DNA from: Pyronema omphalodes
Lineage: Eukaryota; Ascomycota; Pezizomycetes; Pezizales; Pyronemataceae
DNA length: 64,000 nt
Assembly (NCBI GenBank): GCA_024516155.1
Contig: JAJJXM010000012.1
Coordinates: 372,001 to 436,000, forward strand
Direction: 5' to 3'
Positions within the stretch are counted from its first letter, which is position 1. Each line of letters begins with the position of its first letter. A model generated the notes under the pieces. That model was not told the origin of the DNA. It made no database searches and saw nothing but the letters and a program-made list of their open reading frames with translations. The position numbers were made by a program, and so were the translations under genes. This document shows, one piece after another, positions 48,450-60,755 of the stretch.

Positions 48450-49714
48450 ATGCCTCATCACGAACTTTTCGGTTGCGGCTTCAACGCACATTGGCAACTT
48501 TCCTTTACCCAAGATGGTGGCGCTCAGGCAACTGTGGCGAACTTACCGGAGGATATAAGATCGCCTACTTCCCTTATTACAACAACCTCCACCGGAGCTG
48601 ATAAGACCTTGAAACCAGTTTTTGTCGGCTGGTCCGATATTTTGCGTAAGTCGCATGGAGAACCCTGCAGAGTCTTGAAGCCTTATAGTTTCAAGGCTTG
48701 CTAGGTCCACTGGGTATGCTAGGTTGTCAGGAACCCCGCTGACATATGAGTACAGTGCAAAAAGATGAAGAAGTTTTCTGGTACGGTGCAGGTAGGGTGA
48801 GAGAAGCAAATTCCGCTCCGTTAAACCTCCATGGAGCCCCAGCAAGCTCTCTCTCCTTCATCGGCGATCACACTGGTCCTCTAGCAGCATTATCAAAAAC
48901 CGGAGAAATCCTGCTCCGCTCCGGTAATGATTTCCTCCAGGCTCCAGAGTTGGGCACCGACTGGCAGCATATTGCAATTGCCGGTACTGGTGTTGTATGT
49001 GCCGTAAAACGCATGTCCCTCATTCCACATCACTCGAGGCCTCCAGGGTATGCTAACGCACCCCCGCTCACGCATTCAGAAAACTACCGCGTATTCTCTT
49101 TCCCATCATTTTCAGCCTTTATAAATTCATCACACGATCGAATCTGGTCCATTCCTACGCTTCGTATCCTTCAGATCATCGCCAACGAGTCTTCCTTCAC
49201 CCTCCTCTCTCATGAAGGTGAGGTCTACACCTGGGGAGATTCCCGATACGACATTGGGCGTGAAGTGATACCCGAGGAACCAGATAGTGAACCCACCATT
49301 GTCACAGCGCTGGAAGGGTTGAAGATAGTTAAAATCTCCGCTGGGGCTTGGATGGCGGGGGCGATCAGTAATGAGAGGGACCTTTATGTTTGGGGCAAGG
49401 CAAGTGTGGATGACGATGTTGAGGGAATGAGCGGGTGGGAGAAGGAGGGGGAGGTTTCTCTGGTGGATTTGGGGGAGGGGGTGGATGTAAGTGATGTGGC
49501 GGTGGGTGGAGGGCATGTGGTAGTGTTAACGACGGAGGGAGATGTGTATGCAGCGGGGAGGAACAAAAATGGACAGACCGGAACGGGGAGTAAAGACCTC
49601 TTTTTGAAGAGGTGGGAGAAGTTGGAGAAGTTTTGTCCGGGAAGGGTGACAAGGGTGGACTCAGGTCCATCAGCTTGGTGCACAATTTTTGAGGTAAACA
49701 GAGAGAATGAATAA
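48450..49714 (+). CDS. RCC1-repeat protein, 2 exons
   Basis: Predicted 384 residues from exons 48450-48645 and 48756-49714; the 110-base intron runs from GTAAGT to TACAG. RCC1-like blades are seen as ELFGCGFNAHWQL at the N-terminus, GEVYTWGDSRYDIG, RDLYVWGKA, and DVYAAGRNKNGQTGTG near the C-terminus. A partly diverged middle suggests a seven-bladed propeller with weak blades. RCC1-type propellers act as exchange factors or protein-protein scaffolds (Ran GEF, alpha-tubulin suppressor Ats1, ubiquitin-ligase partners). This one is shorter and more diverged than a true Ran exchange factor, so its partner is unknown. Confidence 0.85.
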
Positions 49715-49779
49715 TTATATGAACCATAGCTTGAATGACAATATCGAAGCCTACAATCATCTTCTGTTTGATTTAATTT

Positions 49780-49895
49780 GATTCTAATCGTGCACTGACC
49801 AAGGCCTGAAAGGCCTATGCAGGACGCTAAGAAAAACCCAAAATTCTTGTCCCCGTGACCAAGGTCACCTAGCGAGGTCCCCTCCAATTATCTTC
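49780..49895 (-). mobile_element. LINE 3'-UTR remnant, about 115 bp
   Basis: CACTGACCAAGGCCTGAAAG, ATGCAGGA, a CCCGTGACC segment and GAGGTCCCCTCC line up in order with the 3' UTR of the LINE at 28000-28100 (CGCTGACCGAGGCCTAAAAG, ATGCAGGA, CTCGTGAAA, GAGGCCCCCC). Very strong 5' truncation is usual for LINE copies. Confidence 0.65.
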
Positions 49896-51039
49896 TGTGG
49901 TAACGTTGATCTTATTACAGTGCGACACGAGTCATGTATCATGAATGAGAATGTTTTGTGCGTCATGTGTACACACAACAGCGTCCTCCGTCTGTGGCCC
50001 TGGGAAAACCAGGTACATCTCACAATCTCATTAACGTCAAAGATTCCTCGCACGACTAGCTGAAGAAATTGTCGGAATATCTATTGATTGTAAACAATCG
50101 TTTGAGGTCCAATTAGGGAAAGGTGACTTGAAACCGTGAGGGTGCTCTGACAGTAATCTGAGGTAATTGGCTTAGTGATTTTTACATACAGTTTTGTGCC
50201 GGTAGATCTGGGACCTCACATGTATCTTATGCTCTCTGCACGCGCACCTGCATCTCGACACAGCATTCCCAACACACTTGACAAAGTCGACATCCTAACG
50301 ATCACAATCAAATTCTAGCCTCATCCGTTCAAACTCTCGTGTAAAGTCCAGCTCGATAACAAGTTCGAGAAGCCTGAGGTGGCCTGTGAAGGCGGTGAAA
50401 GCATGCTAACGAAGAAGCTTCATGAATCATTCCAGACGCAAGGAGCATGGACTCTTGGAGTCTATATGAATGTATAATTATCACTTCACATAAACAAAAC
50501 AATGAAACCCGAGGAGAAAAAGAGTAATAAATTCTACAAGAAATACACTAGATACATGATCACTGGTACAAGCACGCTCACCCATATCCCGTTCTCTGTC
50601 GCTTCCGGTTCCGATTCCAATATGAAAACGGAGTAGCTGCGCGTTGCATATAACATCCTCACAGCAGAAATCGTTTTCGATGACTGGCAGATTCTTGGTC
50701 CGAAATTGAGACCAAAGACCGCACCCGGCGACAGGTGATGGGAACTGCCAGATTGACCTGGACACATCTAATACTGGGTGTTGGAGTTGGTGAGATGGCT
50801 AGACGGTCACCGGCGATGAGGAGGGAGTACGGCCTACAACAACCTCCGGTGTGGCAGCCTCTACAAGCTCGCCGTTGAGCTGAATATTTTTTAGATATGT
50901 CACTTGATAGTACGAATAGAAGAAGGCGCTGAAATCATGGAAGCAATCCCGCAGGCTGTACCGCCGCGACGGTGGCGGGAAGAGAGGGGGCAATTGCCGT
51001 AGGGATACTTTGACTTCTCCGATGTTCCATCTGAAGTAG

Positions 51040-51100
51040 CTATTTATATATTTATTTAATCATACGCCGACGACAAAGCCTGAAGCGGTTCCCTTTTCTC
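51040..51100 (-). mobile_element. LINE tail remnant
   Basis: TATTTATTTAATCATACGCC, followed by GACGACAAAGCCTGAAGCGG, resembles the tail of the LINE family (TATTTATTGAATCATACGCT, then GACCGAGGCCTAAAAGGC). The match is short. Confidence 0.45.
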
Positions 51101-51249
51101 AAAATTAGCATTTCAAATATTTTATCATTTATTTAGATGACAGTAAACCTACTTCTAACTTCCAGAACCATCAAGATCCACGCTTCTGCGATATCCCCAA
51201 CTGCACTATCGATGCCATGCACCGCGGACACCAGACGACAATGCATAGG

Positions 51250-51795
51250 AAGTCCGCGGATGTTGAAGCCGCCAACCGTCTTGAGGGATATCAAGACTAC
51301 GTCTAAACGCAGCCCCCCTTTTGGAGTTCATTATTGGATGTTGAAACCGCCAAAACCGCCAAAACCGCCAGCAGTCTTAAGGGATATCAAGACCACGTCT
51401 AAACGCAGCCCCCCCCCCCCCCCCTTTTTGGAGTCCATTATTGGATGTTGAAACCGCCAAAACCGCCAACGGTCTTGAGGGATATCAAGACTACGTCTAA
51501 ACGCAGCCCCCCCTTTTTGGAGTCCATTATTGGATGTTGAAACCGCCAACACCGCTAGCAGTCTTAAGGGATATCAAGACTACGTCAAAACGCGGCCCCC
51601 CTCCTGAAGGCCAGGTGTAAAACGTAAAACCGCGAAAACCGACAGAATTCTTGAGGGATATCAAGACTACGTCAAAACGCGGCCCCCCTCCTGAAGGCCA
51701 GGTGTAAAACGTAAAACCGCGAAAACCGACAGAATTCTTGAGGGATATCAAGACCACGTCGAAAAGTGGCCCTCCTGTTGGTGTCCATATGTTGG
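51250..51795. repeat. Six-copy tandem array, 87-98-base unit, with palindromic core
   Basis: The core TCTTGAGGGATATCAAGAC, or its TTAAGGG variant, occurs at 51279, 51375, 51473, 51562, 51649 and 51736. In the TTGAGGG copies GTCTTGA and TCAAGAC, or the inner part of them, can pair across GGGATA. Between cores lie AACCGCCAAAACCGCCAA-type GC-rich words and a C-run of variable length (up to 16 C at 51409-51424). Copies 5 and 6 are of a second type, with CTCCTGAAGGCCAGGTGTAA. Confidence 0.88.
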
Positions 51796-53173
51796 ATGTT
51801 GGAAGAACGTTTGTGGGAATCAGTTTAGCATTAAGCTTTTGAGGTTGTAAGTTAAAACCAGCTGGATGGTTATTAGCGATGCTTCATTATGTGGGTGGGA
51901 AGAGATAAAACGAAAATGAGAGGATTGATACTTACTACAGTTCTCAATAGAGATTAGCTAAGCGAGTCAGAAGTCTGATTTGAGCTGCTACACGGTGGGT
52001 TAATTACCGCCCTCTTGGTTGATGACGATTGTGTTTGACGAAGCGCGTGTCGTGGAATGGAGGAGTTTACGCATTGAAGGAAGACGGGGTGGGGTTGAAG
52101 GGACGATTCCAGCAATTTATAGCTAGCTGTTTGTACCGTCGAAATGGCTTGTGAAATAGAGAGCTAGACCTGCTATCACTATTAGTATCAAACTACCAAG
52201 ACACTGGGCACATGATCATATCATGTTTTAAACCGTCTAGTTTGTGGTTGAAAGAATATAAATCATCAAACAGCGGGAAGTTGTTTCTGATCGAAGATCA
52301 AGACTCAGGGGGGTGACGATCGATAACTTCTAAGTAGAACGTCCAATCACAGTGTTCCTGTGCTGTATTTCATAGAAACAAAGTAAGCATCATAAGTTAG
52401 TTCACTGGTTGTGGTTTGAGATTCTACGGTACTCTGGTAACTGGGGGATTAATGGTAGATCATATTGAATGGACTGTCCGGTGCCGCTTCATACGGCGTG
52501 ACCGGTCCGCGCTTTTGTGTGGTTCATTGACGATTCTCAGGTTCCAACTGGACCCGATAGTTTGTCTATTTGTTTTACATATGTTTACTACTAGTTTCCT
52601 TTTTCATTAGACAAGCTGACACAGTTTGTGGTTTATAAAGCGCTATAATGACAGATGTGCTGATCGTATGTACATGCCCTAACGAGCCTGACAAACTTTA
52701 TTTTTGTTTGTATCGTGCACGGGGTGCCGACAGATTACGTGTGATCTACTACACCCGCCATAGTACACAGCATATTGTGATACGGGAGTTGGTATGAAAA
52801 ATAAATATTAGGCTCGTGAATTTTCGTTCTCTGGATGCTGTTTGGAATGGAATTTGATGGGTTGGTGGATTTGCTCAGCTTACGTCTCGCTATTTTCAAC
52901 AAACAGGGAGATCTGCATCGCAACCGCTATGCGACACGGTGTCATGATCGCTCATAATCATTTGAGTACCCTCGCCACTTGACCTTTGTAACTCTCATAT
53001 ATTTAACTTCTAACTAAATGGGTATTCTGATATCCGCCTACTGTTTGAAGATACGTTCATAAATTCAAAAACAAGCTAACAAATTTATGCAAACCAAATG
53101 ATAACAATTCATAGCATCTAAGAAAACCCATCGCCAATAACTCCAGTAAAAGATATCCTCCATTAGCTCCTTC
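51796..53173. other. Intergenic, no gene recognised
   Basis: Short frames (52416-52610 plus, 52735-52923 minus) without domain signals. AT-rich 3' flank of the minus-strand gene at its right end. Confidence 0.4.
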
Positions 53174-54091
53174 TTACTCCAATTTTCCCACCAGTTCATC
53201 CTCCTCTTCCTCCTTAATAACTCCCATATCTTGACTCGGCAATACATCCTGACTTGGCACCAAATCATCCAACACTCCATCCCATCCAACCATTCCACAA
53301 AACTCATGCCACAGCCTCCCATCACAAACCCCTCCACATCCCGGCGGTTCCAAAAGTCTTCGGCTTTCTTTTAACCATTCCATATCCCCCAACTCCTGCC
53401 TATCCTTCCCCGTCCATAACTCCTCACACTCCCTCCACTGTTTTTCTCCCAGTGCCATATTCCCCAACTCAATCCACTCCTGATTCCTAGGATGCCTTAA
53501 CAGCTCCCTCATTTCCTGTGCTCTATCCATCAAAGGAATCAACATCGACGGTGCACATGGTCTAATATCCACACTAGTTTCGATTTCCGAGGTATCAGAA
53601 CAAGGGATAGAAATAGTACTATCGATTGATTGTCTATGATGGTGGCGGTGGCAAAGTTCCCTATCACCTGATATTCTAGAAGGGATTTCTAAACCTCCGG
53701 GAAACACTTCAGATGATGGAGATGCTTCTTGGGAATCGATATCACTGCCGCCGGTACCGTCTGCTGAGTTTGTGTCTCGAATATGGTTCGCGGGTGAGAT
53801 AGAAAGTGATGTTGATAAACGTCGATGATATTGTGGGGACGTCGATGGCATCGATGACTGGCTGGCATCTCGATAGGTAAGGTGAAAACTGCTGCTGGGA
53901 GATGGATAGGCATTTGATTTTCGGATGCTTAAAACTGCCCCGGTGGAGTCGTGTGCGGAGAGGTTGGAGAAGGAGAGAGGAATAATGCGCGGGGATTGCC
54001 CTTCGGTTTTGCTGGGGAAACTAGGTGAGGTATCATAAGACGGATGGAGCATATTAGGGTCCATGGAGTCGGCGGGGAGGGTTTTCAGCAT
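53174..54091 (-). CDS. Conserved-looking fungal protein of unknown function, single exon
   Basis: 305 residues. About the first 170 are Ser/Pro/Thr-rich and probably disordered, with an HRHHHRQS patch. From about residue 183 a compact domain follows: MLIPLMDRAQEMRELLRHPRNQEWIELGNMALGE, WRECEELWTGKDRQELGDMEWLKESRRLL, CGGVCDGRLWHEFCGMVGWDG. It has many Trp, Glu and Leu residues and looks helical. The protein ends with an acidic EEEEDEL tail. I do not know a family name. The contrast between a low-complexity N-terminus and a well-formed C-terminal domain supports a real gene. There are no introns. Confidence 0.75.
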   Translation of the reverse strand: MLKTLPADSMDPNMLHPSYDTSPSFPSKTEGQSPRIIPLSFSNLSAHDSTGAVLSIRKSNAYPSPSSSFHLTYRDASQSSMPSTSPQYHRRLSTSLSISPANHIRDTNSADGTGGSDIDSQEASPSSEVFPGGLEIPSRISGDRELCHRHHHRQSIDSTISIPCSDTSEIETSVDIRPCAPSMLIPLMDRAQEMRELLRHPRNQEWIELGNMALGEKQWRECEELWTGKDRQELGDMEWLKESRRLLEPPGCGGVCDGRLWHEFCGMVGWDGVLDDLVPSQDVLPSQDMGVIKEEEEDELVGKLE

Positions 54092-57000
54092 GGTGATGGC
54101 GAGGGTGGCAGGGGGAAATAATTGAAGATTGTGAAGATATGGGGTGCTTGAGGTATTTATTGAGGCAGACAGATAGAGAAACCGGCGTAATTAGGATTAA
54201 GTCGCGGTTGGCTCTAATTCAAATGCTAAGAATGGTGATTCTTCGGGGAAGGAAAAAAAAGGAGGGGATGTTTTTTTGGAGCAAGTTACGCAGGTTCCAA
54301 GATCGAGAGCCACCAAAATGAAGTCATTGAGGTTACACGACCAGCAGTTGTGATTGGTTAATCATAAACAGGGGGTGGAACTTTATTCCGACTATCATCT
54401 TTAAACCAGGGCGGATTTTTCCGCCAAAATAGCTGAGGCGAACGAATATACGGGAGAGGCTGGTTAGTGCTCTTGGATGTCAAAAGAAGCCGTTCCCGCT
54501 CGCCTCTCCATCTCTCCCGTGATTCCTATCTCTATCCCGTGAAGCTTAATTTTGATGGGTCCCGGAGTTGAGTTACCTGGTCGAATCATGATTACCGATA
54601 TTAACCTGAACCGGTGCTGGCGTATTCTTCGGTCTGTCATCTTTTATGAAAAGTGGAGGGATTTTTTCATCCAAACGCCTCATCAGATTTATCTTTCGTG
54701 TATCTTGCTCAACCCATGGTTATAAGTTCCGAATACAGTCCACATCAGTCCATCACCAGGATACCATAAGAGCTTGGAGCTGACGTCTCCGGACCGACCT
54801 AGCGCCGGTAAACTGCGATGAAATGGTGGGTTGTTGCCTGCACGTCTTCCCGCGCAGTTCGTCTTGTGAACCGCGCAGGCCGACGATCCGTGAGCCAATG
54901 CATGACGAAGCCGTGCATAACGCCACAGTAGATATGATGGCGCATACGAGTCAGCCTGAGGATGAGTCGGGGTGTAGCCCTATTGGTTTGATACGTGTTG
55001 ATAGAAGCCCTTTTTTTTTTAAGAACTTTCATCACTATCGCAATAAGTCTTGATGAAGTATTGATAGACTTCATTTGAATTGTGGGGCTCCACAAATTCT
55101 CATGCAACTTCAGATGATAACGCGGGGGGTGAATCGGGAAGTCTAGCAATGTATAGTACAAGCTTCGATCCGTCCTCTGCCAAGTGAAACATCGATGTCG
55201 TGCTAAAGGCGGATAGATAATCTAGCCACCCCGAAACCTGTTGCCGCGTGGCGCCGGCTCTTTTGAAACCTTGGAAGCGGGCTGTAACCAGCGTTAGACC
55301 AAATCATATGTTTGGACTCATCTCATGAACATTGGGTGTTTCTAGCTTTCGATGTAGGGTTAGCCCAAGACAAAAAGGCTCTAGATTCAACCCCGGATAA
55401 ACCTCATCTCCATGGCGGTGCTCGATGAGATAGCGATAAGGCATGCTAAGAGCCACTTTTCGCCATGGATGACCGCATTGGATCGAGGAGAGGTAAATTT
55501 TTGGGCTGAAGATGCATCGCTGGGGTGACAGCTCATTCGTTATTCATGTGGGGACGAATGATATAGCAACATTGATGAATTCACTAGGTTAGGGATTCTT
55601 AAAGACGCAGATCATCTCCAAAACCATGAACCGAATTCCGATGTGTTGATTGGGGGTACAAAGCAATACCCATAGATACTTAAGATCGATATCTACAAGA
55701 TCCGAATGCTGGAACCGTGACTTATGATTCAAAGAGACAGCTGCTTGGTACCGAAGTCTCGACCTCCCTAGTGGTCGATCATTTTGTCAATCACCACCAA
55801 AAAGCCAGGATCCGGGGATACAGCTGTCATTAATGAGCTATACTGGATCGGCATAAACGCGCTTTCAAGAGCTTTAAAGGATGTCATGATATCGTCAATC
55901 GATATCTACAATGTATTAAAGGGGCCATGGCTTGGTTAGGATGTGGAAACTCCCTTATCAGCACAAGAATGCATTTTACATCCGTGGGACCATCCAGCAA
56001 GGTTGAAAAGCCTTTAACGAACCACAATTCATGCATCAGATGCCTACCATGCGAAAACGCATGCACTGCAAAATCCTGGTCTAAATGCCGCCATTTGTTT
56101 AATCAGAATTAACCAAATAAAAAATTTTAAGGGAACAAAATGATACGGCAACGTTGCATCAATTGGCTGTAAATCCGGGGTTTGCTAATTCTCGACAGCG
56201 GGAGGGAACCAGGTGCTGTGTCCAATCCAAGGCCTTTTACTAGTCTCCAAATTAGAGTTCGAATTGATTAAATACAGTCCAAGCACGTTATGTTGAAATG
56301 GGATGCCTATACAATCCCAGTCATATCCCAGTTGAGGCCTGTTGGATAGATACCAGCTATGTAGAATCTCCCTATGCTCTCCACATTGCATTAGAGGATC
56401 CTCTTACATTAGAGAATAGAAATATCTTGATTAATAAACGCTGCATAGCCATAAATCGATGCAATTGCAGTTGTGAATATTTCCCTGGGCCTCGGTGATA
56501 CCTAAATGGTGTTTAACGGTGTGATGACCGTGAATTTACCCCACTTTAATAACCCGAGCATTATTACGGAGCTCAGAAATATCACGAGACATTCAAGGCT
56601 GCACGAGTACCTTAGGCCGTCGATATCGAGATCCATTTTCAGAAACAGAAAGTCGTATCGTCCTTCCTGGCTCTGTGCTTTGAGTAGTCTGTATCAGCTG
56701 GAGGAGGCGATACATTTGCGTGCAACAGAACAACCTAGAAACACAGTGCCAAACTTGCCCTTGAGGAATAGTGTGAGGAATTCTGTGACAGCCGTGATGA
56801 AGTAATTCTTACCGAACGGCTAAACCCGGATATTCAGTTGAGGTTGGTAGGCGCCCATCCAGCGGATCCGTCAAGGATGGTTTATATTCGAGTGCTCATG
56901 AAGGAAATTTACAAAACTTCCCACATTTTAATTGACACATTCCTGTTTGCGTCATGGATATATATGATCCCTAAAAGCGGCGCGTGGATCTGGTCAGATG

Positions 57001-57496
57001 TCTACAAGTTAACTGAGATATCACAAATATCCTGTTAGCCAATTTTGACAATGAAAGTTGAAGTTGGCAGAAAAAGTGTAGACAGACAGACACTCGATGT
57101 TTCAACACGAGACAGACGGCACGATGCCAGGCGATATTTTTAATCTGTTGCGTGATGAACGAACGATTCAGAAAGCCGGGATGAGCCAGAAGTACCAAGA
57201 TTAAATGTCGTGGAATCATCAGATGAACAATGTAGGAGCTTTCGGTGGTGTGCAGAATCGTCGTTTTCGGCACAGTATTCAAACGCTTCCCGTGGCGATC
57301 ATTAGTCTGACATCAGTCGAAGTGCAGAATCAATTAAGCCATTTTGAGTTAGCGGCGGCAAAAGGCTGGCGTGTTGCCGAGCTTCAGTGCGCAGTCCTAT
57401 CTGTTGCTTCCCGATGTGCTTGGTCGATGGAACTTCATCTTGCAAAATTACATCCTCCACTTTTTTTCCACCATTTTCCCTTTGATTCTCCCATCT
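54092..57496. other. 3.4 kb without recognised gene
   Basis: Promoter of the gene ending at 54091, then DNA with short frames only. The plus frame at 56506-56805 has no domain I can name and reads like decayed sequence. Confidence 0.4.
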
Positions 57497-57733
57497 TTAC
57501 GTACTATCCTGAAAAGTTTCACTGTCGAGTTGAACGATGTGATCTTCAAGCCACTGTGCATCTCCGCACATTATTAGGAAACACACCATCACGACGGCTT
57601 TGGGAGCGCTCGACATCGTATCCATGGCGGCTGCCGACCAGAACACCCGTTCAGGGCCCAGGATCACGGTACACCACTGGTTCCCGTACGCCATCTCACC
57701 ACCTTCCGGAAAACGCCAAGATCCACGGCTCAT
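57497..57733 (-). other. Unexplained 78-codon frame with protein-like composition
   Basis: From ATG at 57733 it reads MSRGSWRFPEGGEMAYGNQW and continues with balanced composition to AQWLEDHIVQLDSETFQ. It looks more like globular protein than the neighbouring frames, but it is short, has an in-frame stop upstream, and no family is recognised. A longer plus frame covers the same bases. It may be an exon of a decayed gene. Confidence 0.2.
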
Positions 57734-57789
57734 ACGAAGCACTCCAGGTCAAGCACCGAGTGATATCCAATGTGTTACCCGAAATCTAA

Positions 57790-60479
57790 CGAACCGTCCA
57801 GAACACGGGAACTTGCCTCCATATTTCATCAAGGCTAAAAATTACATTACATTTTCAATATACTTCTCGAATTACGTTCTTACGATATCAGTGTGGCTTC
57901 TTCTTAGGGAATTGATAGGACAGAGACATAGAGACCGGGTAATCTTTCTGCTCAACTTGCGGTATTCCTTTTCCAACTCAGAAGGTGGGCTCATCATGAG
58001 CCATTTCACTCGTTTATCCCTTCACACCACTTTGCATGCTGTGGGTGCATATGCGGGGGTGCTGTCTGCGACACCATCCTCGAGGTAGGACTGACAGCAG
58101 TTTGAGAGTGGCTTCCTATTCATATTATGCCACCACCAACGGAATGTCTGAAACGAAATGACTATGGCATGAAAGGAAAGTATCAAATTTTGATCAACCG
58201 AGATATTTGAGTATCGGTGGATTAAAAGTTCAGAGGATTCCCCTAGGTTCAAGGTCATAAAGCACAATCGCTTGCATACCACGAAACATGATACATCTGC
58301 TTTTGCGAACCACCATGCTCTCTCTATGCAGCTTAGATCTGAGTATATCTTGGAGGCCTAAAACTTACTCAACTTTCGGAACTTTACATACTGGAATCTA
58401 TTCACTTGACCAAAGCCACGACATCCCATCAACCTAGATTCAACAAAGTCAGACAAAGTTTCCATCCAGCCCACCAGGAGCGGCAGTTTCTGTGACTCTG
58501 GGCCTGGAGAGTTTGTTTTAGGCTGTGAAAATGTGTCCTGAGGTGTGAGTGGCCAATTTCATATTCCGCAGAATTATGTGGGTGTGCTCGTTTACCCCGC
58601 AACTTGGCAGCGCCACCCTGCCAAAGTCCTGCCCTGTCCGTGCAGGCAATTGCTACGCACCTCAGCAGAAAGGAAGCGAGATCTCTTGGGCGATTTTGTC
58701 GTTCAGACGGATATAGCTCTGGGGATTTTCCAAGGCCCACTCACTAATGAATGCCGCCGGATAGGTATGGTTGACCTGGATTCAAAGCAAGAAAGAAAAC
58801 CCTCGGCCTGGAATTGAACAATGTGAATGCTGGTCCGGTCGAATGCTGTGGATCAGAGGAATCAGAGGTTCATCGCCTCGTTTAGCTTGACAGGAAACCC
58901 TAGATGTAACGTGGAAATGATTCTTAGTAGAGTGCACTGTACCCAAGTACAGCATCTCCGCGTATCATGGTCCAGGGCGTGTTTGTCTCCCGGTAATTAT
59001 GCAGAGAGGTGGGTACACATAGTTCACATACTGACTCGTTGATAGACATCCTGACGGTGCCTAACGGTTGATAATTTGCTTTTCCCTTAGAAAACGGTGC
59101 ACCTGACCCATGGTTACATCTCTGTATGGGTATGTTTATGAGTGTTTGTGTTGTAGTGGTACCCTTACTCCCATAGTGAGAGGCAGCATTGTGGTGGATG
59201 TGGATGTGGTGGTGGTGGATGTGGTTGTGGTGGTGGCTCGGGGCGCGCTGATGGCAGGTGGCTAGCATGGCCGGTGTGGCATTGAGGTTACTCATCTTGC
59301 AGGCAGCAGAGCAAGCAGAGCAACAGCACAGCAAAAGCAACAATCGAGCAGGTACGTACATAGCTATACTTCACGCTAGAGCACTACGTTCGCTAGTTCG
59401 TCTCCACAGTTTCACGCGTTCGTTCTCACTCGCATGGTGTCGTGACGACAATTCGCAAGCGAACACAGCAATCTCGATATCTGGCTGCTCGCCCGCCGGA
59501 TGCGAAAGGCATAACATGTGGATAAATGACGGGGTGGTAAAGTCTAAACAGTCTAAAGGTGTCAATTCTGCATGGCAAGCCCATGATGGAGAACGAAAGA
59601 GACCAGAGCCGCCGTCGCGCCGCCCTAGCTTAATACCGTGATCCCTGCTTTGGCGATTGCAACCGGGACCTAGCCGGAGCTTACTCTAGTGTGGCCGCCG
59701 AGAGCTTGAGCTGCCGCAGCTGGCGATGAAACTTAGATGGCCTCACTCGAGACTTTGTCGACGTGAGGGGATATAAAAAAACAGATACCCGGGTACATTG
59801 AAACATCATCGCTCCGAAGAAATACAATTGAAGAGTACCTCGCTGTCTACCCTTGGATTCCAACCGGATTGGGTCGCTATCAAAAAGCCCTTGCTGGGAT
59901 AAAACTGCATTCGAAAGATATTGCACTTATTACGCCAATTGGAGATTGTGAGATGGAGACGAGACAGGCAGCATAGGAGGGCATCTCATGAGCTGTTTCG
60001 GCGAGGGAGGTATGGAAGCACAGTAGAGTATGTGTGAAAAAAAAAAATCTCCCGACCGACCGCACACGGCGATAATTTGAAGCAACGGCTTGCGGGCTGA
60101 AATGTTATACGGATTGAGTTGGTGCGGGCATCATGGAATTGTTGACGGTAGCTTCGGGATAAATGGAATGTGTGTTAGGTGTGATGAAGCATACATCTCG
60201 TCTAGTTAAATAAATAAATACAGTGTACAGGGAGAATGTTTTCGACTGCGCAGTTAACGGCTGCAGGTAAGTTCGAAACTGGACGCGTTTTGGGTTGATC
60301 GTGATCGTGATCGTCATGACTATCAGGTTAGGCATAGGAGTTGATGATGGGTGAAGAAGGGTGGCTGCTTTGCTGAGGGTCCAGGTAAATGTTGATCAGA
60401 GAGCTGAGGAGATTTGTTTGTTTGTGTGGGAAAAGAGTGAAGATGAACAGGCAGACTGCGGCAGTACGGGTAGTGTTGG
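57790..60479. other. Intergenic, no gene recognised
   Basis: Frames at 58429-58740 and 58924-59361 (minus) are low-complexity, the second because of TGGTGGATGTGG runs near 59185-59240. Nothing else is supported. Confidence 0.4.
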
Positions 60480-60541
60480 AAGGAAGGAAGGAAGGAGGGA
60501 AGGAGGGAATTGGAGGGAATTGGAGGGAAATGGAGGGAATT
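60480..60541. repeat. GGAA / GGAGGGAATT microsatellite
   Basis: GGAAGGAAGGAAGGA is followed by GGAGGGAATT, which with GGAGGGAAAT occurs four times in tandem. Confidence 0.85.
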
Positions 60542-60701
60542 GGTGTAGTAGCGTTATGTAGTACTGAGCTTGGAGGAGGGAGGTAACGGAAAGAAGCAAG
60601 TCCAGAAGCAAAGAAGGATCTCTCACCAGCATCTGATTAATCCCTCCATCCGTCCAGAGCGCGGAGATAGAAAAGAACATCAGACTGGATGCCCGAGTAA
60701 C

Positions 60702-60709
60702 CTAGCAGA

Positions 60710-60752
<43 letters not shown>

Positions 60753-60755
60753 GCT
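60702..60755. repeat. CAG trinucleotide repeat
   Basis: A run of AGCAGAAGCAGCAGC, then about ten uninterrupted CAG units ending in CAGCGGC. A plus frame turns it into poly-Ala, but the frame has no other protein character. Confidence 0.9.

Larger units (their letters stand above)
49715..51249. other. Intergenic with two LINE-tail remnants
   Basis: Apart from the LINE-derived segments at about 49780 and 51040 there is no supported feature. The minus frames at 50481-50767 have no recognisable domain. Confidence 0.4.

Noticed and set aside
55300..57000. Decayed HET-domain gene
   Set aside because: Checked for the YxALSYxWG and WIDAICINQ motifs in the visible frames and found neither.
57205..57789. 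194-codon plus frame
   Set aside because: Composition is irregular and no domain is recognisable. The opposite strand holds a more protein-like short frame.
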